A stretch of DNA of 13,410 bases from positions 1 to 13,410 of the forward strand of contig WJIO01000418.1 in NCBI GenBank assembly GCA_014730235.1. Reading direction: 5' to 3'. Shown piece after piece: positions 8,071 through 13,410 of this stretch. The position numbers and the translations under genes are program-made. Below the pieces are notes generated by a model. That model saw only the letters and a program-made list of their open reading frames with translations, had not been told where the DNA came from and did no database searches. This DNA comes from Candidatus Poribacteria bacterium (lineage in GTDB: Bacteria; Poribacteria; DTPJ01; WJIO01). Within the stretch, counting starts at the first letter, position 1. The number at the start of each line of letters is the position of its first letter.

Positions 8071-9055
8071 AATTGCGCCCGAGTATCAGAAGGTCGGTGA
8101 GATTTATAAGCCCATCGGAGTTGTAGTCCGAGCGGAAGTCATAACCGGAACTGCCGGCAGTAGTATTGTAGGATTTACCCAGCCGCAGCAGATCAGAAAT
8201 GCCGGTGCTTCCATCACCGTCGCTGTCTCCAGGTTTCTGGCCTGATAGGGATGAGGATTGATACCAGCCTGTTGACCTGATGAAATCCATAACTACAAAG
8301 CTGGTCAGCAGGTTATTTCCCTGAAAGTATCTGATTTCCAGGGGTTGAGGGGAATTAGCAGGTGTTGCGTTTTTTATGTCCGCAGACCAGTAGCTGCCGT
8401 TTATTTCCGCCTGAAAATCATTACCAGCGATATTAACAACAACCTGATTCGCCTGAGACAACATTCTCCCGGATATTTCAGCCTTTTCCAGTTGCTTGCT
8501 GAACATATCGTTGTAGTAATTAACTGTAACTGTAGTAGAAGATGGGCCTCCTGAATACTGATATGAAGAGGCATCAGTAATATCAAACTGCGGGTAAGTG
8601 TTGCTGTTTTTCCGGAAAGTGGCTTTTATGAGGGAATCGGCTTCTGAATGGTTTACCGCCGGTGCGGTAAAAACGGTTATTTCCGGCGAAAGGCCAAAAT
8701 CTCCATCAGAATATTGGGTCGTCCAATCTGGCGCAATTCCCGAAACGCGGCTGGAATCCGGTGTTGTTTGGGGGAAAAATCCTGTAATAGAAAGAGATGA
8801 CGGACTTGCATCGGTGGGATTTACGAACTCTGCAGAATTTGCGGGTGTCCATGAAAGCCTGAAGGCCATCATGGTGACACCCGGAGCGTCAGCCTCTGCG
8901 AGTATTTCCACATTGAAAGTCTGACCGGTGCTTAAACTGACGAAGTAATCAGGAGTAGGAGCGCAGATATATAAACTTACATCAGCCTGCGCTATATTAA
9001 TTATTAAAGCCGAAAATATAATCAAAAATACTGCACAGGTTAAAGATAATTTCAA
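8060..9055 (-). CDS. Exported protein with cohesin-like domain and C-terminal dockerin
   Basis: A 331-residue secreted protein. The signal peptide (MKLSLTCAVFLIIFSALIIN...) is cleaved after about AQA24. Residues about 25-182 form a cohesin-like beta-sandwich (GQTFNVEILAEADAPGVTMMAFRLSWTP). Residues about 190-265 look like an Ig-like module. The C-terminus (276-331) is a type-I-like dockerin with two complete calcium loops: D277, D279, D281, D288 followed by LLRLGKSYN, and D310, N312, D314, D321 followed by LLILGRNYG. Dockerins bind cohesins, and this protein carries both modules, as does its operon. The start codon is TTG with AGGAG (9063-9067) seven bases upstream, overlapping the stop codon of the preceding gene. 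Partner and ligand are not shown by sequence. Confidence 0.87.
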   Translation of the reverse strand: MKLSLTCAVFLIIFSALIINIAQADVSLYICAPTPDYFVSLSTGQTFNVEILAEADAPGVTMMAFRLSWTPANSAEFVNPTDASPSSLSITGFFPQTTPDSSRVSGIAPDWTTQYSDGDFGLSPEITVFTAPAVNHSEADSLIKATFRKNSNTYPQFDITDASSYQYSGGPSSTTVTVNYYNDMFSKQLEKAEISGRMLSQANQVVVNIAGNDFQAEINGSYWSADIKNATPANSPQPLEIRYFQGNNLLTSFVVMDFIRSTGWYQSSSLSGQKPGDSDGDGSTGISDLLRLGKSYNTTAGSSGYDFRSDYNSDGLINLTDLLILGRNYGQ

Positions 9056-9062
9056 TTATGGT

Positions 9063-9067
9063 CTCCT
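9063..9067 (-). promoter_or_regulatory. Ribosome binding site deciding the TTG start of the dockerin gene
   Basis: AGGAG on the minus strand lies seven bases before the TTG at 9055. It overlaps the TAG stop of the upstream gene, so translation may be coupled. There is no in-frame ATG near this position. Confidence 0.75.
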
Positions 9068-10178
9068 ACTTCAACATAACGAGCTTCTTTATAGCAAAAA
9101 AGCTGTTTTCAATCTTCATGGTATAAAAATAGACAACACTGGGTACATCTTCGCCGGATGAGGTTCTACCGTCCCAATATGCGGAATTGCTTCTGGATAT
9201 ATATCTACCGGGAGATTTGTGTCCTAAATCCAGTCTTCTTATCAACTGACCGGCGGCGTTGTATATATCCACCATTACATTACCCTCTGTTGAGACAACG
9301 TAAGGTATCCACGTTTCTGGGTTGCATGGATTGGGGTAATTTTGACCCAGTTCGTTCTTTGATGGCGGATCAAGGGCATCTTCCGTAATTTCCACGCTTA
9401 TAATCCTGCTGAGATTTTTATCTCCTGAAAAATCAATATTTTCCAGCCTATAGTAGTAGGTCTGGCCGGGGTTTACATCTGTGTCGTTAAAGCTGTAATT
9501 ATGCACTTCCGGAGAAGTTCCGTGACCGGGGATAAGCTCTTTGTTTATTTTGCTGTAACCTTCATTGATGGAATTACTGCGGAGCACATTAAAGCCCATA
9601 TTATCTATTTCGTGGGTAGTCTGCCAGAGAACTTCTACACCGCTTTCAGTGACAACCACCGAAAGGGAGGATAAGTCCACCGGCAGGGAAATATCAATGC
9701 TAGGAGTCCATGATACAGGTGTTACATTCTGCTCATCCATATTCAGAGCTGATATACCCGAAAAACCAAACCTTACAGTACCTTCACCGGATTTTTTTGT
9801 AAAAGTAAGGGTTACTAATACTCCCGATTCGGAATCATTTGCCCCACTAGTGGTAGCAACGGCGATTTTATAACTTCCAGGTGTATTGGTGTTGCTATCT
9901 ATAACAATTGCACCAGGTAGGAATGAACCGGAAGAAACAGAAACATATTCAACATTTTCACTTGGTGTCCATGTTACGTCAAATTCAACTGCGGCGATAG
10001 TGCCAACCGGTGCTGTAGCAATTACGTTGATGGTGAAATTTCCATCCACAGGCACAACATCATCTGTTAAAGGCACAGGGGGATTTGTATCGGAAAACGA
10101 AAGATCTAATCCCGCACTTGCGATGAAAATGGGTGTGAATATAAGGAGTAATATACAGAAAAATATTTTAATTCGCAA
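9066..10178 (-). CDS. Exported cohesin-like / FN3-like protein with FlgD-like C-terminal domain
   Basis: First gene of the export operon, about 370 residues. The frame is open to a GTG at 10187, but AAGGTGGT sits just before the TTG at 10178 and that GTG lies inside this ribosome site, so I prefer TTG. The signal peptide (RIKIFFCILLLIFTPIFIASA) is cleaved before GLDLS. Residues about 25-165 form a cohesin-like domain (GNFTINVIATAPVGTIAAVEFDVTWTP). Residues about 167-265 form an FN3-like region (LPVDLSSLSVVVTESGVEVLW, DNMGFNVLRS, YYYRLENIDFSG). Residues 275-370 are a FlgD-like domain: QNYPNPCNPETWIPYVV, VDIYNAAGQLIRRLDLG, SAYWDGR, ending KKLVMLK. The NPETWIPY phrasing resembles Candidatus Poribacteria proteins. 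The usual GVYFY reads VVYFY here. It could display a cohesin on the cell surface; that is inference. Confidence 0.87.
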   Translation of the reverse strand: MRIKIFFCILLLIFTPIFIASAGLDLSFSDTNPPVPLTDDVVPVDGNFTINVIATAPVGTIAAVEFDVTWTPSENVEYVSVSSGSFLPGAIVIDSNTNTPGSYKIAVATTSGANDSESGVLVTLTFTKKSGEGTVRFGFSGISALNMDEQNVTPVSWTPSIDISLPVDLSSLSVVVTESGVEVLWQTTHEIDNMGFNVLRSNSINEGYSKINKELIPGHGTSPEVHNYSFNDTDVNPGQTYYYRLENIDFSGDKNLSRIISVEITEDALDPPSKNELGQNYPNPCNPETWIPYVVSTEGNVMVDIYNAAGQLIRRLDLGHKSPGRYISRSNSAYWDGRTSSGEDVPSVVYFYTMKIENSFFAIKKLVMLK

Positions 10179-10182
10179 TTTT

Positions 10183-10190
10183 ACCACCTT
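10183..10190 (-). promoter_or_regulatory. Ribosome binding site of the export operon's first gene
   Basis: AAGGTGGT on the minus strand differs from AAGGAGGT at one base and lies four bases before the TTG at 10178. It supports a TTG start over the in-frame GTG at 10187, which has no ribosome site of its own. Confidence 0.65.
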
Positions 10191-10241
10191 ATTTTTGAAG
10201 TCAAAATACAGCCTTTTCCTCTTAGCTTTTATCCATGATGA

Positions 10242-10270
10242 AATATAACAAATTTAATGTTTGATGTCAA
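10242..10270 (-). promoter_or_regulatory. Sigma70-type promoter of the four-gene export operon
   Basis: A perfect -35 TTGACA (10265-10270), a 17-base spacer and -10 TATATT (10242-10247, five of six matches). Transcription would start near 10235, giving a leader of just under 60 bases. The four genes downstream are separated by 10 bases at most or overlap, so one transcript could cover about 6.4 kb. Confidence 0.75.
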
Positions 10271-10375
10271 GCATAAGTAAAATTTTATATTTCATAAATG
10301 GATAGGTTATGGTAGGATAATTAGGAGTGGTTTTATGATTATGATATAGATAGTTAAAAAATAAATATCACTTAA

Positions 10376-10405
10376 TTGTCATTCCTGCAAAAGCAGGAAT
10401 GACAA
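10376..10405. repeat. Perfect 13-base-arm hairpin repeat
   Basis: Arms 10376-10388 and 10393-10405 are exact reverse complements around an AAAA loop. The core TGTCATTCCTGC/GCAGGAATGACA is identical to the outer arms inside the element at the right edge of the window, so this is a solo member of the same palindromic family. On the plus strand it is followed by A/T-rich sequence, but no plus-strand gene leads into it. Confidence 0.9.
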
Positions 10406-10462
10406 ATTTTATAATTATATAATTGACTATAGAAAAAAGCTTATATAGTAAACATATCTGGC

Positions 10463-10620
10463 TCTTCCGGGTTCAGTGTGGTAAAGATAAGAAACTTTTT
10501 TATGCTGCCATTCCTTCGAAAGCAGGAATCCAGTAGATCTGCATAAAGACTGGATTCCTGCTTTCGAAGGAATGACAAGCTGAGAGAATTTTCAACTATA
10601 ACCACACTAAATCCGGAAGA
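10463..10620. mobile_element. 158-base MITE-like element with terminal and internal inverted repeats (copy A)
   Basis: The terminal inverted repeats 10463-10482 and 10601-10620 match at 18 of 20 bases (TCTTCCGG, then TTnAGTGTGGT inward). Inside lies a perfect 26-base inverted repeat (arms 10509-10534 and 10549-10574, 14-base loop) built on CATTCCTTCGAAAGCAGGAATCCAGT. It encodes nothing. A diverged second copy lies at 13261-13410. The arms resemble the GAATGAC/GGAATCCAG palindromic repeats widespread in bacterial genomes. I see no convincing target-site duplication. It starts about 40 bases past the TPR gene's stop and could act as a 3' hairpin for that transcript. Confidence 0.75.
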
Positions 10621-10661
10621 AACACATATATTTCATTTTTTAACGATTATCTTTTTATAAC

Positions 10662-11141
10662 TCAATTTCTAGAATAGATAATCAGAGCAAAAACTACGGC
10701 TATTGATATGGTAATCCCCCCAAGAATTGCACCTTTTTGCCAGCGCTTTAGTCTGGAAGCACCTATCGGTTTATAACGTTCAAATGACATCATAGCTCTA
10801 CGACGATTTATGCTGGCATCAATATAATCGGGATTGAGTTCCAGAGCTTTATCAAATTCAGCTAAAGCTTCTTCAAATTTTAATAGCTGGATATAAGCTT
10901 CTCCCAGCGCGTTATGTGCTTCTGGCCAATCCGGGGCCATTTCTGTTGCCTGTTTAAAAGCTAAAACAGCAAGATCGTATTTATTCTGATCCATATATTT
11001 TTGACCCATAGAGTAATACATTTCATGGGTCGTACCATAGGTTATATAAGGAGACAGAATAAGTAGTAAAATAATTGAAAAATTTAAAAATACAATATGA
11101 AATATTGCTTTGTTTAAATGTTTAATTTTACATGTTATCAT
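10662..11141 (-). CDS. Membrane-anchored TPR-repeat protein
   Basis: A 159-residue protein of unknown specific function. A hydrophobic segment at about 12-35 serves as signal peptide or N-terminal anchor. Two clear TPR units follow (about 38-71, MYYSMGQKYMDQNKYDLAVL; about 72-105, AHNALGEAYIQLLKFEEALA) and a partial third to about 121. A basic linker leads to a second hydrophobic helix at 137-156 close to the C-terminus. TPRs bind other proteins; with both ends possibly in the membrane, the repeats probably sit on the outer face of the inner membrane. The ATG has no evident Shine-Dalgarno and lies 9 bases after the Hfq-like gene's stop, so the two are likely co-transcribed. Confidence 0.85.
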   Translation of the reverse strand: MITCKIKHLNKAIFHIVFLNFSIILLLILSPYITYGTTHEMYYSMGQKYMDQNKYDLAVLAFKQATEMAPDWPEAHNALGEAYIQLLKFEEALAEFDKALELNPDYIDASINRRRAMMSFERYKPIGASRLKRWQKGAILGGITISIAVVFALIIYSRN

Positions 11142-11150
11142 TGAAATCTA

Positions 11151-11414
11151 TTATGCTTTATAATAATAGAGTATAGCCTGTTTCTGAACAACCAGATTAG
11201 GTGCTTCCGGCTCTCTTTCCAGCTTTATAGCGTATTGATCATACCATGTGATATAACCGGTAAGTTCTTCTTCGTTTACCAGTTTTATTACCATCTTAGT
11301 TTTTTCCCGCATCTGTTTTAATAGATAATATTCATAAGCAAAAGTACGTTGAGCCGGTTTTTGCTTTTTTTGCTGTTGGGATTTTGATCTTGACCTTTGC
11401 CCTGTCGCTGACAT
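11151..11414 (-). CDS. Hfq-like Sm-fold RNA-binding protein
   Basis: Probable RNA chaperone of the Hfq/Sm-like superfamily, 87 residues. The N-terminal 23 residues are basic and Gln-rich (RSRSKSQQQKKQKPAQR) and probably disordered. An amphipathic helix follows (YEYYLLKQMREKT). The Sm1 motif spans about 40-66 (KMVIKLVNEEELTGYITWYDQYAIKLE) and the Sm2 motif about 73-85 (NLVVQKQAILYYY). In Sm2 the classical Hfq YKHA reads QKQA, so the proximal-site histidine is missing, and the helix lacks the canonical N-terminal Gln. It therefore looks like a divergent Hfq-related branch. An ATG at 11432 is also in frame, but AAGGAG at 11423-11428, eight bases before the ATG at 11414, decides for the shorter form. 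It is first in a two-gene unit with the TPR gene. Confidence 0.82.
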   Translation of the reverse strand: MSATGQRSRSKSQQQKKQKPAQRTFAYEYYLLKQMREKTKMVIKLVNEEELTGYITWYDQYAIKLEREPEAPNLVVQKQAILYYYKA

Positions 11415-11422
11415 TAATAGCT

Positions 11423-11428
11423 CTCCTT
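11423..11428 (-). promoter_or_regulatory. Ribosome binding site deciding the start of the Hfq-like gene
   Basis: AAGGAG on the minus strand lies eight bases upstream of the ATG at 11414, inside what would otherwise be codons 2-4 of the longer reading from 11432. Confidence 0.8.
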
Positions 11429-11471
11429 CCATAGATGAATTTCAACTATTGAGCGAATTTATATTGATTTT

Positions 11472-11500
11472 ATTCTATCATTTATCTGTAATAATTTCAA
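11472..11500 (-). promoter_or_regulatory. Sigma70-type promoter of the Hfq-like/TPR unit
   Basis: TTGAAA (11495-11500), a 17-base spacer and TAGAAT (11472-11477), each five of six matches. The start would be near 11465, with a leader of about 50 bases. The region lies between the histidine kinase stop and the Hfq-like gene. Confidence 0.6.
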
Positions 11501-11571
11501 TGTTTTTCTAATGACAAACTACTGAAAAGAAGTATAGAGGAAAGATTTAAAGGGAATATTATAAGGTATGG

Positions 11572-13113
11572 CTATATTTTTTCGGTAGAAAAGCTTTTAA
11601 AAACAATGTCTTTTATTTCATCAACACTAAAAGGTTTGGCAATATATGGATTACCTGTCTCCCGGAGAAATTTCTGGGTATCTGGATTAATTATATCACC
11701 GGTGACAAATATTATGCGTTCGGCAAGATCAGGTTTTGTTGATTTAACTATATTATACAGCTTTTCACCACTGAAACCGGGCATCTTCATATCACATATC
11801 ATTAAATCATATTCATTATTATCAAGGTTATCCATCGCTTGGATTGCATTTCTGGCTGTTACGACTTCATAATTCATCATGGTAAGTATATCATTAAAAA
11901 GCTCGAGAATCTTTTGCTCATCATCTACTACCAATATTTTGCCACCAAAAACAGAATCCTGCATCTGCTCTATATTTGCATCATTTATAACATTATCCGG
12001 AATTTCATCTGATGTTACAACAGGCAATACCAGGGTAAAAGTTGATCCTTTACCGATTTCACTTTCCGCATATATATTTCCGTTATGCTCCTCTATTATG
12101 CTGTGGCATATACTCAAACCCAGCCCGGTGCCTTTTCCTGATTCTTTTGTTGTAAAAAACGGATCAAAAATTCTGCTTAGATTATCTTTAACAATACCCG
12201 GCCCAGTATCAATAAATTTGACTACAATTTTATCATCAATTAATTCAGTCTGAATGGTTAGTTTGCCACGACCAGAATGATCTGTCATAGCCTGATGAGC
12301 ATTATTAATCAAATTCACAAAGACCTGCTGTAACTGATGAGGATCGGCCATAGTTTCAGGTATATCACCTGAAAGATGCAGCTCCAACTGGATATTATCT
12401 ACATGTAGCTGGTATCTCTTTAGATTCAGGGTGGCTTCTATCACATCGTTAATCTGCGTGGGTTCTTTTACCTGATCATATTCCCTGGCAAATTGTAGAA
12501 GACCATCCACGATTTTATGACACCTTTCCGCTTCTCTGTATATAATATTCAGCATACGGCGGGTTTCACTGTCACAGTCTACCCCTACAAGCAATTGTGT
12601 ATATCCAATAACTGCGGTCAGAGGATTATTTAATTCATGAGCAACACCGGATACAAGTTGCCCCAAAGCTGACATACGTTCAGAGCGGGAAAGCTGACTT
12701 TCCAGCATTCTTTGTTGAGTTACATCAATTCCATAACTAAGAATTCCTGTAATTTCACCCGATTCATCTTTAATTTGACTGTTACTCCATACGATTAAAA
12801 GTTCATTGCCATCTCTGGAAATAATCTTATTTTCTGTTGTTGATGGTTGCTCGGTATTTTTTACTTCTTTAAATACCTGCTTTATTTCGTTAATTTCATC
12901 TTCTGGAATAAAAAGATCAAACCAGGATTTACCAAAGACCTCTTCTCTTTTGTAACCGGTTGTTTTTTCAGCAAAACTATTAAATAGAATAATATATCCC
13001 TGGGAATCAAGCCCTACAACAAGGCTGTTAGCTATTTCAATAGCATTTTTGTAGTGCAGACATAAAAGTTCACCATATATTTCTTTTTTAGACTTTTCAT
13101 CTGACATAAACAT
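11572..13113 (-). CDS. Hybrid sensor histidine kinase (PAS-HisKA-HATPase-receiver)
   Basis: A 513-residue soluble signalling protein with no membrane segment, so it probably senses a cytoplasmic cue. A PAS domain spans about 22-133 (VVGLDSQGYIILFNSFAEKT; GILSYGIDVTQQR), the usual place for a bound cofactor or ligand. HisKA spans about 141-211, with phospho-acceptor His159 in SGVAHELNNPL. The ATPase domain spans about 255-365: N box VNLINNA (266-272), DTGPGI (302-307), FDPFFTT (316-322), GKGTGLGL (326-333). A C-terminal receiver spans about 391-507, with Asp397-Asp398, phospho-acceptor Asp441 in MICDMKMPG, Thr471 and Lys493. All catalytic residues appear intact. GGGGG lies just before the ATG at 13113; the ATG two codons later is an equally good start. 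No partner regulator or histidine phosphotransferase is in the window. Confidence 0.94.
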   Translation of the reverse strand: MFMSDEKSKKEIYGELLCLHYKNAIEIANSLVVGLDSQGYIILFNSFAEKTTGYKREEVFGKSWFDLFIPEDEINEIKQVFKEVKNTEQPSTTENKIISRDGNELLIVWSNSQIKDESGEITGILSYGIDVTQQRMLESQLSRSERMSALGQLVSGVAHELNNPLTAVIGYTQLLVGVDCDSETRRMLNIIYREAERCHKIVDGLLQFAREYDQVKEPTQINDVIEATLNLKRYQLHVDNIQLELHLSGDIPETMADPHQLQQVFVNLINNAHQAMTDHSGRGKLTIQTELIDDKIVVKFIDTGPGIVKDNLSRIFDPFFTTKESGKGTGLGLSICHSIIEEHNGNIYAESEIGKGSTFTLVLPVVTSDEIPDNVINDANIEQMQDSVFGGKILVVDDEQKILELFNDILTMMNYEVVTARNAIQAMDNLDNNEYDLMICDMKMPGFSGEKLYNIVKSTKPDLAERIIFVTGDIINPDTQKFLRETGNPYIAKPFSVDEIKDIVFKSFSTEKI

Positions 13114-13147
13114 ACTACCCCCAAATTTTATAATAAATTTTACGGTT

Positions 13148-13175
13148 AATATATAAATTCTACATTAAGTGTCAA
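13148..13175 (-). promoter_or_regulatory. Histidine kinase promoter, downstream member of an overlapping pair
   Basis: TTGACA (13170-13175), a 16-base spacer and TATATT (13148-13153). The start would be near 13141, about 28 bases before the ATG. It overlaps the upstream promoter at 13157-13185, so the two cannot be occupied together. Confidence 0.55.
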
Positions 13176-13185
13176 TAATTGTCAA
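13157..13185 (-). promoter_or_regulatory. Histidine kinase promoter, upstream member of an overlapping pair
   Basis: A perfect TTGACA (13180-13185), a 17-base spacer and TAGAAT (13157-13162). The start would be near 13150. Two ATTGACA copies ten bases apart provide the two -35 elements; the repeat could alternatively be a regulator site. Confidence 0.6.
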
Positions 13186-13260
13186 TGAAAACATTTCATC
13201 AAGCATAAAATTTATGTCCCTATGTTATTGCGAAGAACGGGGTAACAAATAAAGTTTGGT

Positions 13261-13410
13261 TCCTTCGGATTCAATGTGTTAAAAATAAGAAACTTCTATA
13301 TGCTGTCATTCCTGCGAAACTCTTATTCCTTTTTGCTCAAGCTTTTTCAAAAAGCTTGAAGCAGGAATGACAAGCTGAGAAAATTTTCAAATTATAACCA
13401 TACTCAAACC
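13261..13410. mobile_element. MITE-like element, copy B, cut by the right edge
   Basis: The first 53 or so bases align without gaps to the left end of the element at 10463, differing at about nine positions (shared ATAAGAAACTT and ATGCTG). The right part shares GAATGACAAGCTGAGA and AATTTTCAA. The centre differs: outer arms TGTCATTCCTGC (13304-13315) and its complement (13361-13372) enclose a separate 23-base palindrome with 11-base arms TCAAGCTTTTT. The right terminal repeat reaches the window edge, so its last few bases are probably missing. The element lies about 75 bases upstream of the histidine kinase promoters. Confidence 0.7.

Noticed and set aside
10330-10352. Small plus-strand gene: AGGAG followed by ATG
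   Set aside because: The reading frame ends after four codons.
10463-10620. Reading copy A as a dedicated rho-independent terminator of the TPR gene
   Set aside because: It has terminal inverted repeats and a second copy elsewhere, which mark it as a repeat element. It may still stop transcription, but there is no clear U tract on the minus strand.
10451-10630. Target-site duplication flanking copy A
   Set aside because: ACATAT occurs on both sides but at different distances from the element ends, so it is not a true flanking direct repeat.
11415-11432. Longer start of the Hfq-like gene at 11432
   Set aside because: Its codons contain the AAGGAG ribosome site for the ATG at 11414; the extra residues add no recognisable family sequence.
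602-12253. Plus-strand open frames of 60-124 codons across the window
   Set aside because: All lie antisense to well-identified minus-strand genes, show no family motifs, and are explained as shadows of those genes.
10265-13215. Shared TCAAGCATAA upstream of the export operon and the histidine kinase as a common operator
   Set aside because: The match is short, A/T-rich, differs in spacing from the -35 elements, and in one case includes part of the -35 hexamer itself.

Overview
The window is an AT-rich stretch of bacterial chromosome with every recognisable gene on the minus strand. It holds eleven protein genes in four apparent transcription units; one gene (rsmA) runs off the left edge. 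The organism is probably an uncultured Gram-negative-type bacterium. The strongest hint is the C-terminal module of the cohesin protein at 9066-10178, whose NYPNPCNPETWIPY stretch, followed by a SAYWDGR segment, resembles the FlgD-like C-terminal domains known from Candidatus Poribacteria. This is recalled family knowledge, not a search result, so the assignment is tentative.

Right to left, in the direction of transcription. (1) 13113-11572: a hybrid PAS-histidine kinase-receiver protein behind two overlapping sigma70-type promoters. (2) 11414-10662: a small Hfq-like Sm protein and a membrane TPR protein 9 bases apart, with their own promoter. (3) A 474-base gap holds a short perfect hairpin, a 158-base MITE-like element with 20-base terminal inverted repeats, and the promoter of the next unit. 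(4) 10178-3831: a tightly packed four-gene export operon. Its products are a cohesin/FlgD-like protein, a cohesin plus dockerin protein, an FN3 lipoprotein, and a 1180-residue gingipain-like (C25) cysteine peptidase that also ends in a FlgD-like domain. (5) A near-ideal promoter (TTGACA, 17 bases, TATAAT) and a leader of about 190 bases precede the housekeeping operon yicC-gmk-rpoZ-coaBC-rsmA.

The export operon is the most interesting part. All four products carry an export signal. Two have cohesin-like modules, one of these ends in a calcium-binding dockerin, and the first and last share a C-terminal domain of the kind used for outer-membrane export and sorting. Together they could form a small cell-surface assembly with a peptidase that matures it; that role is inference. 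Inside the peptidase gene lies a perfect 38-base palindrome with no spacer, which chance does not easily explain. A second copy of the MITE-like element lies at the right edge.
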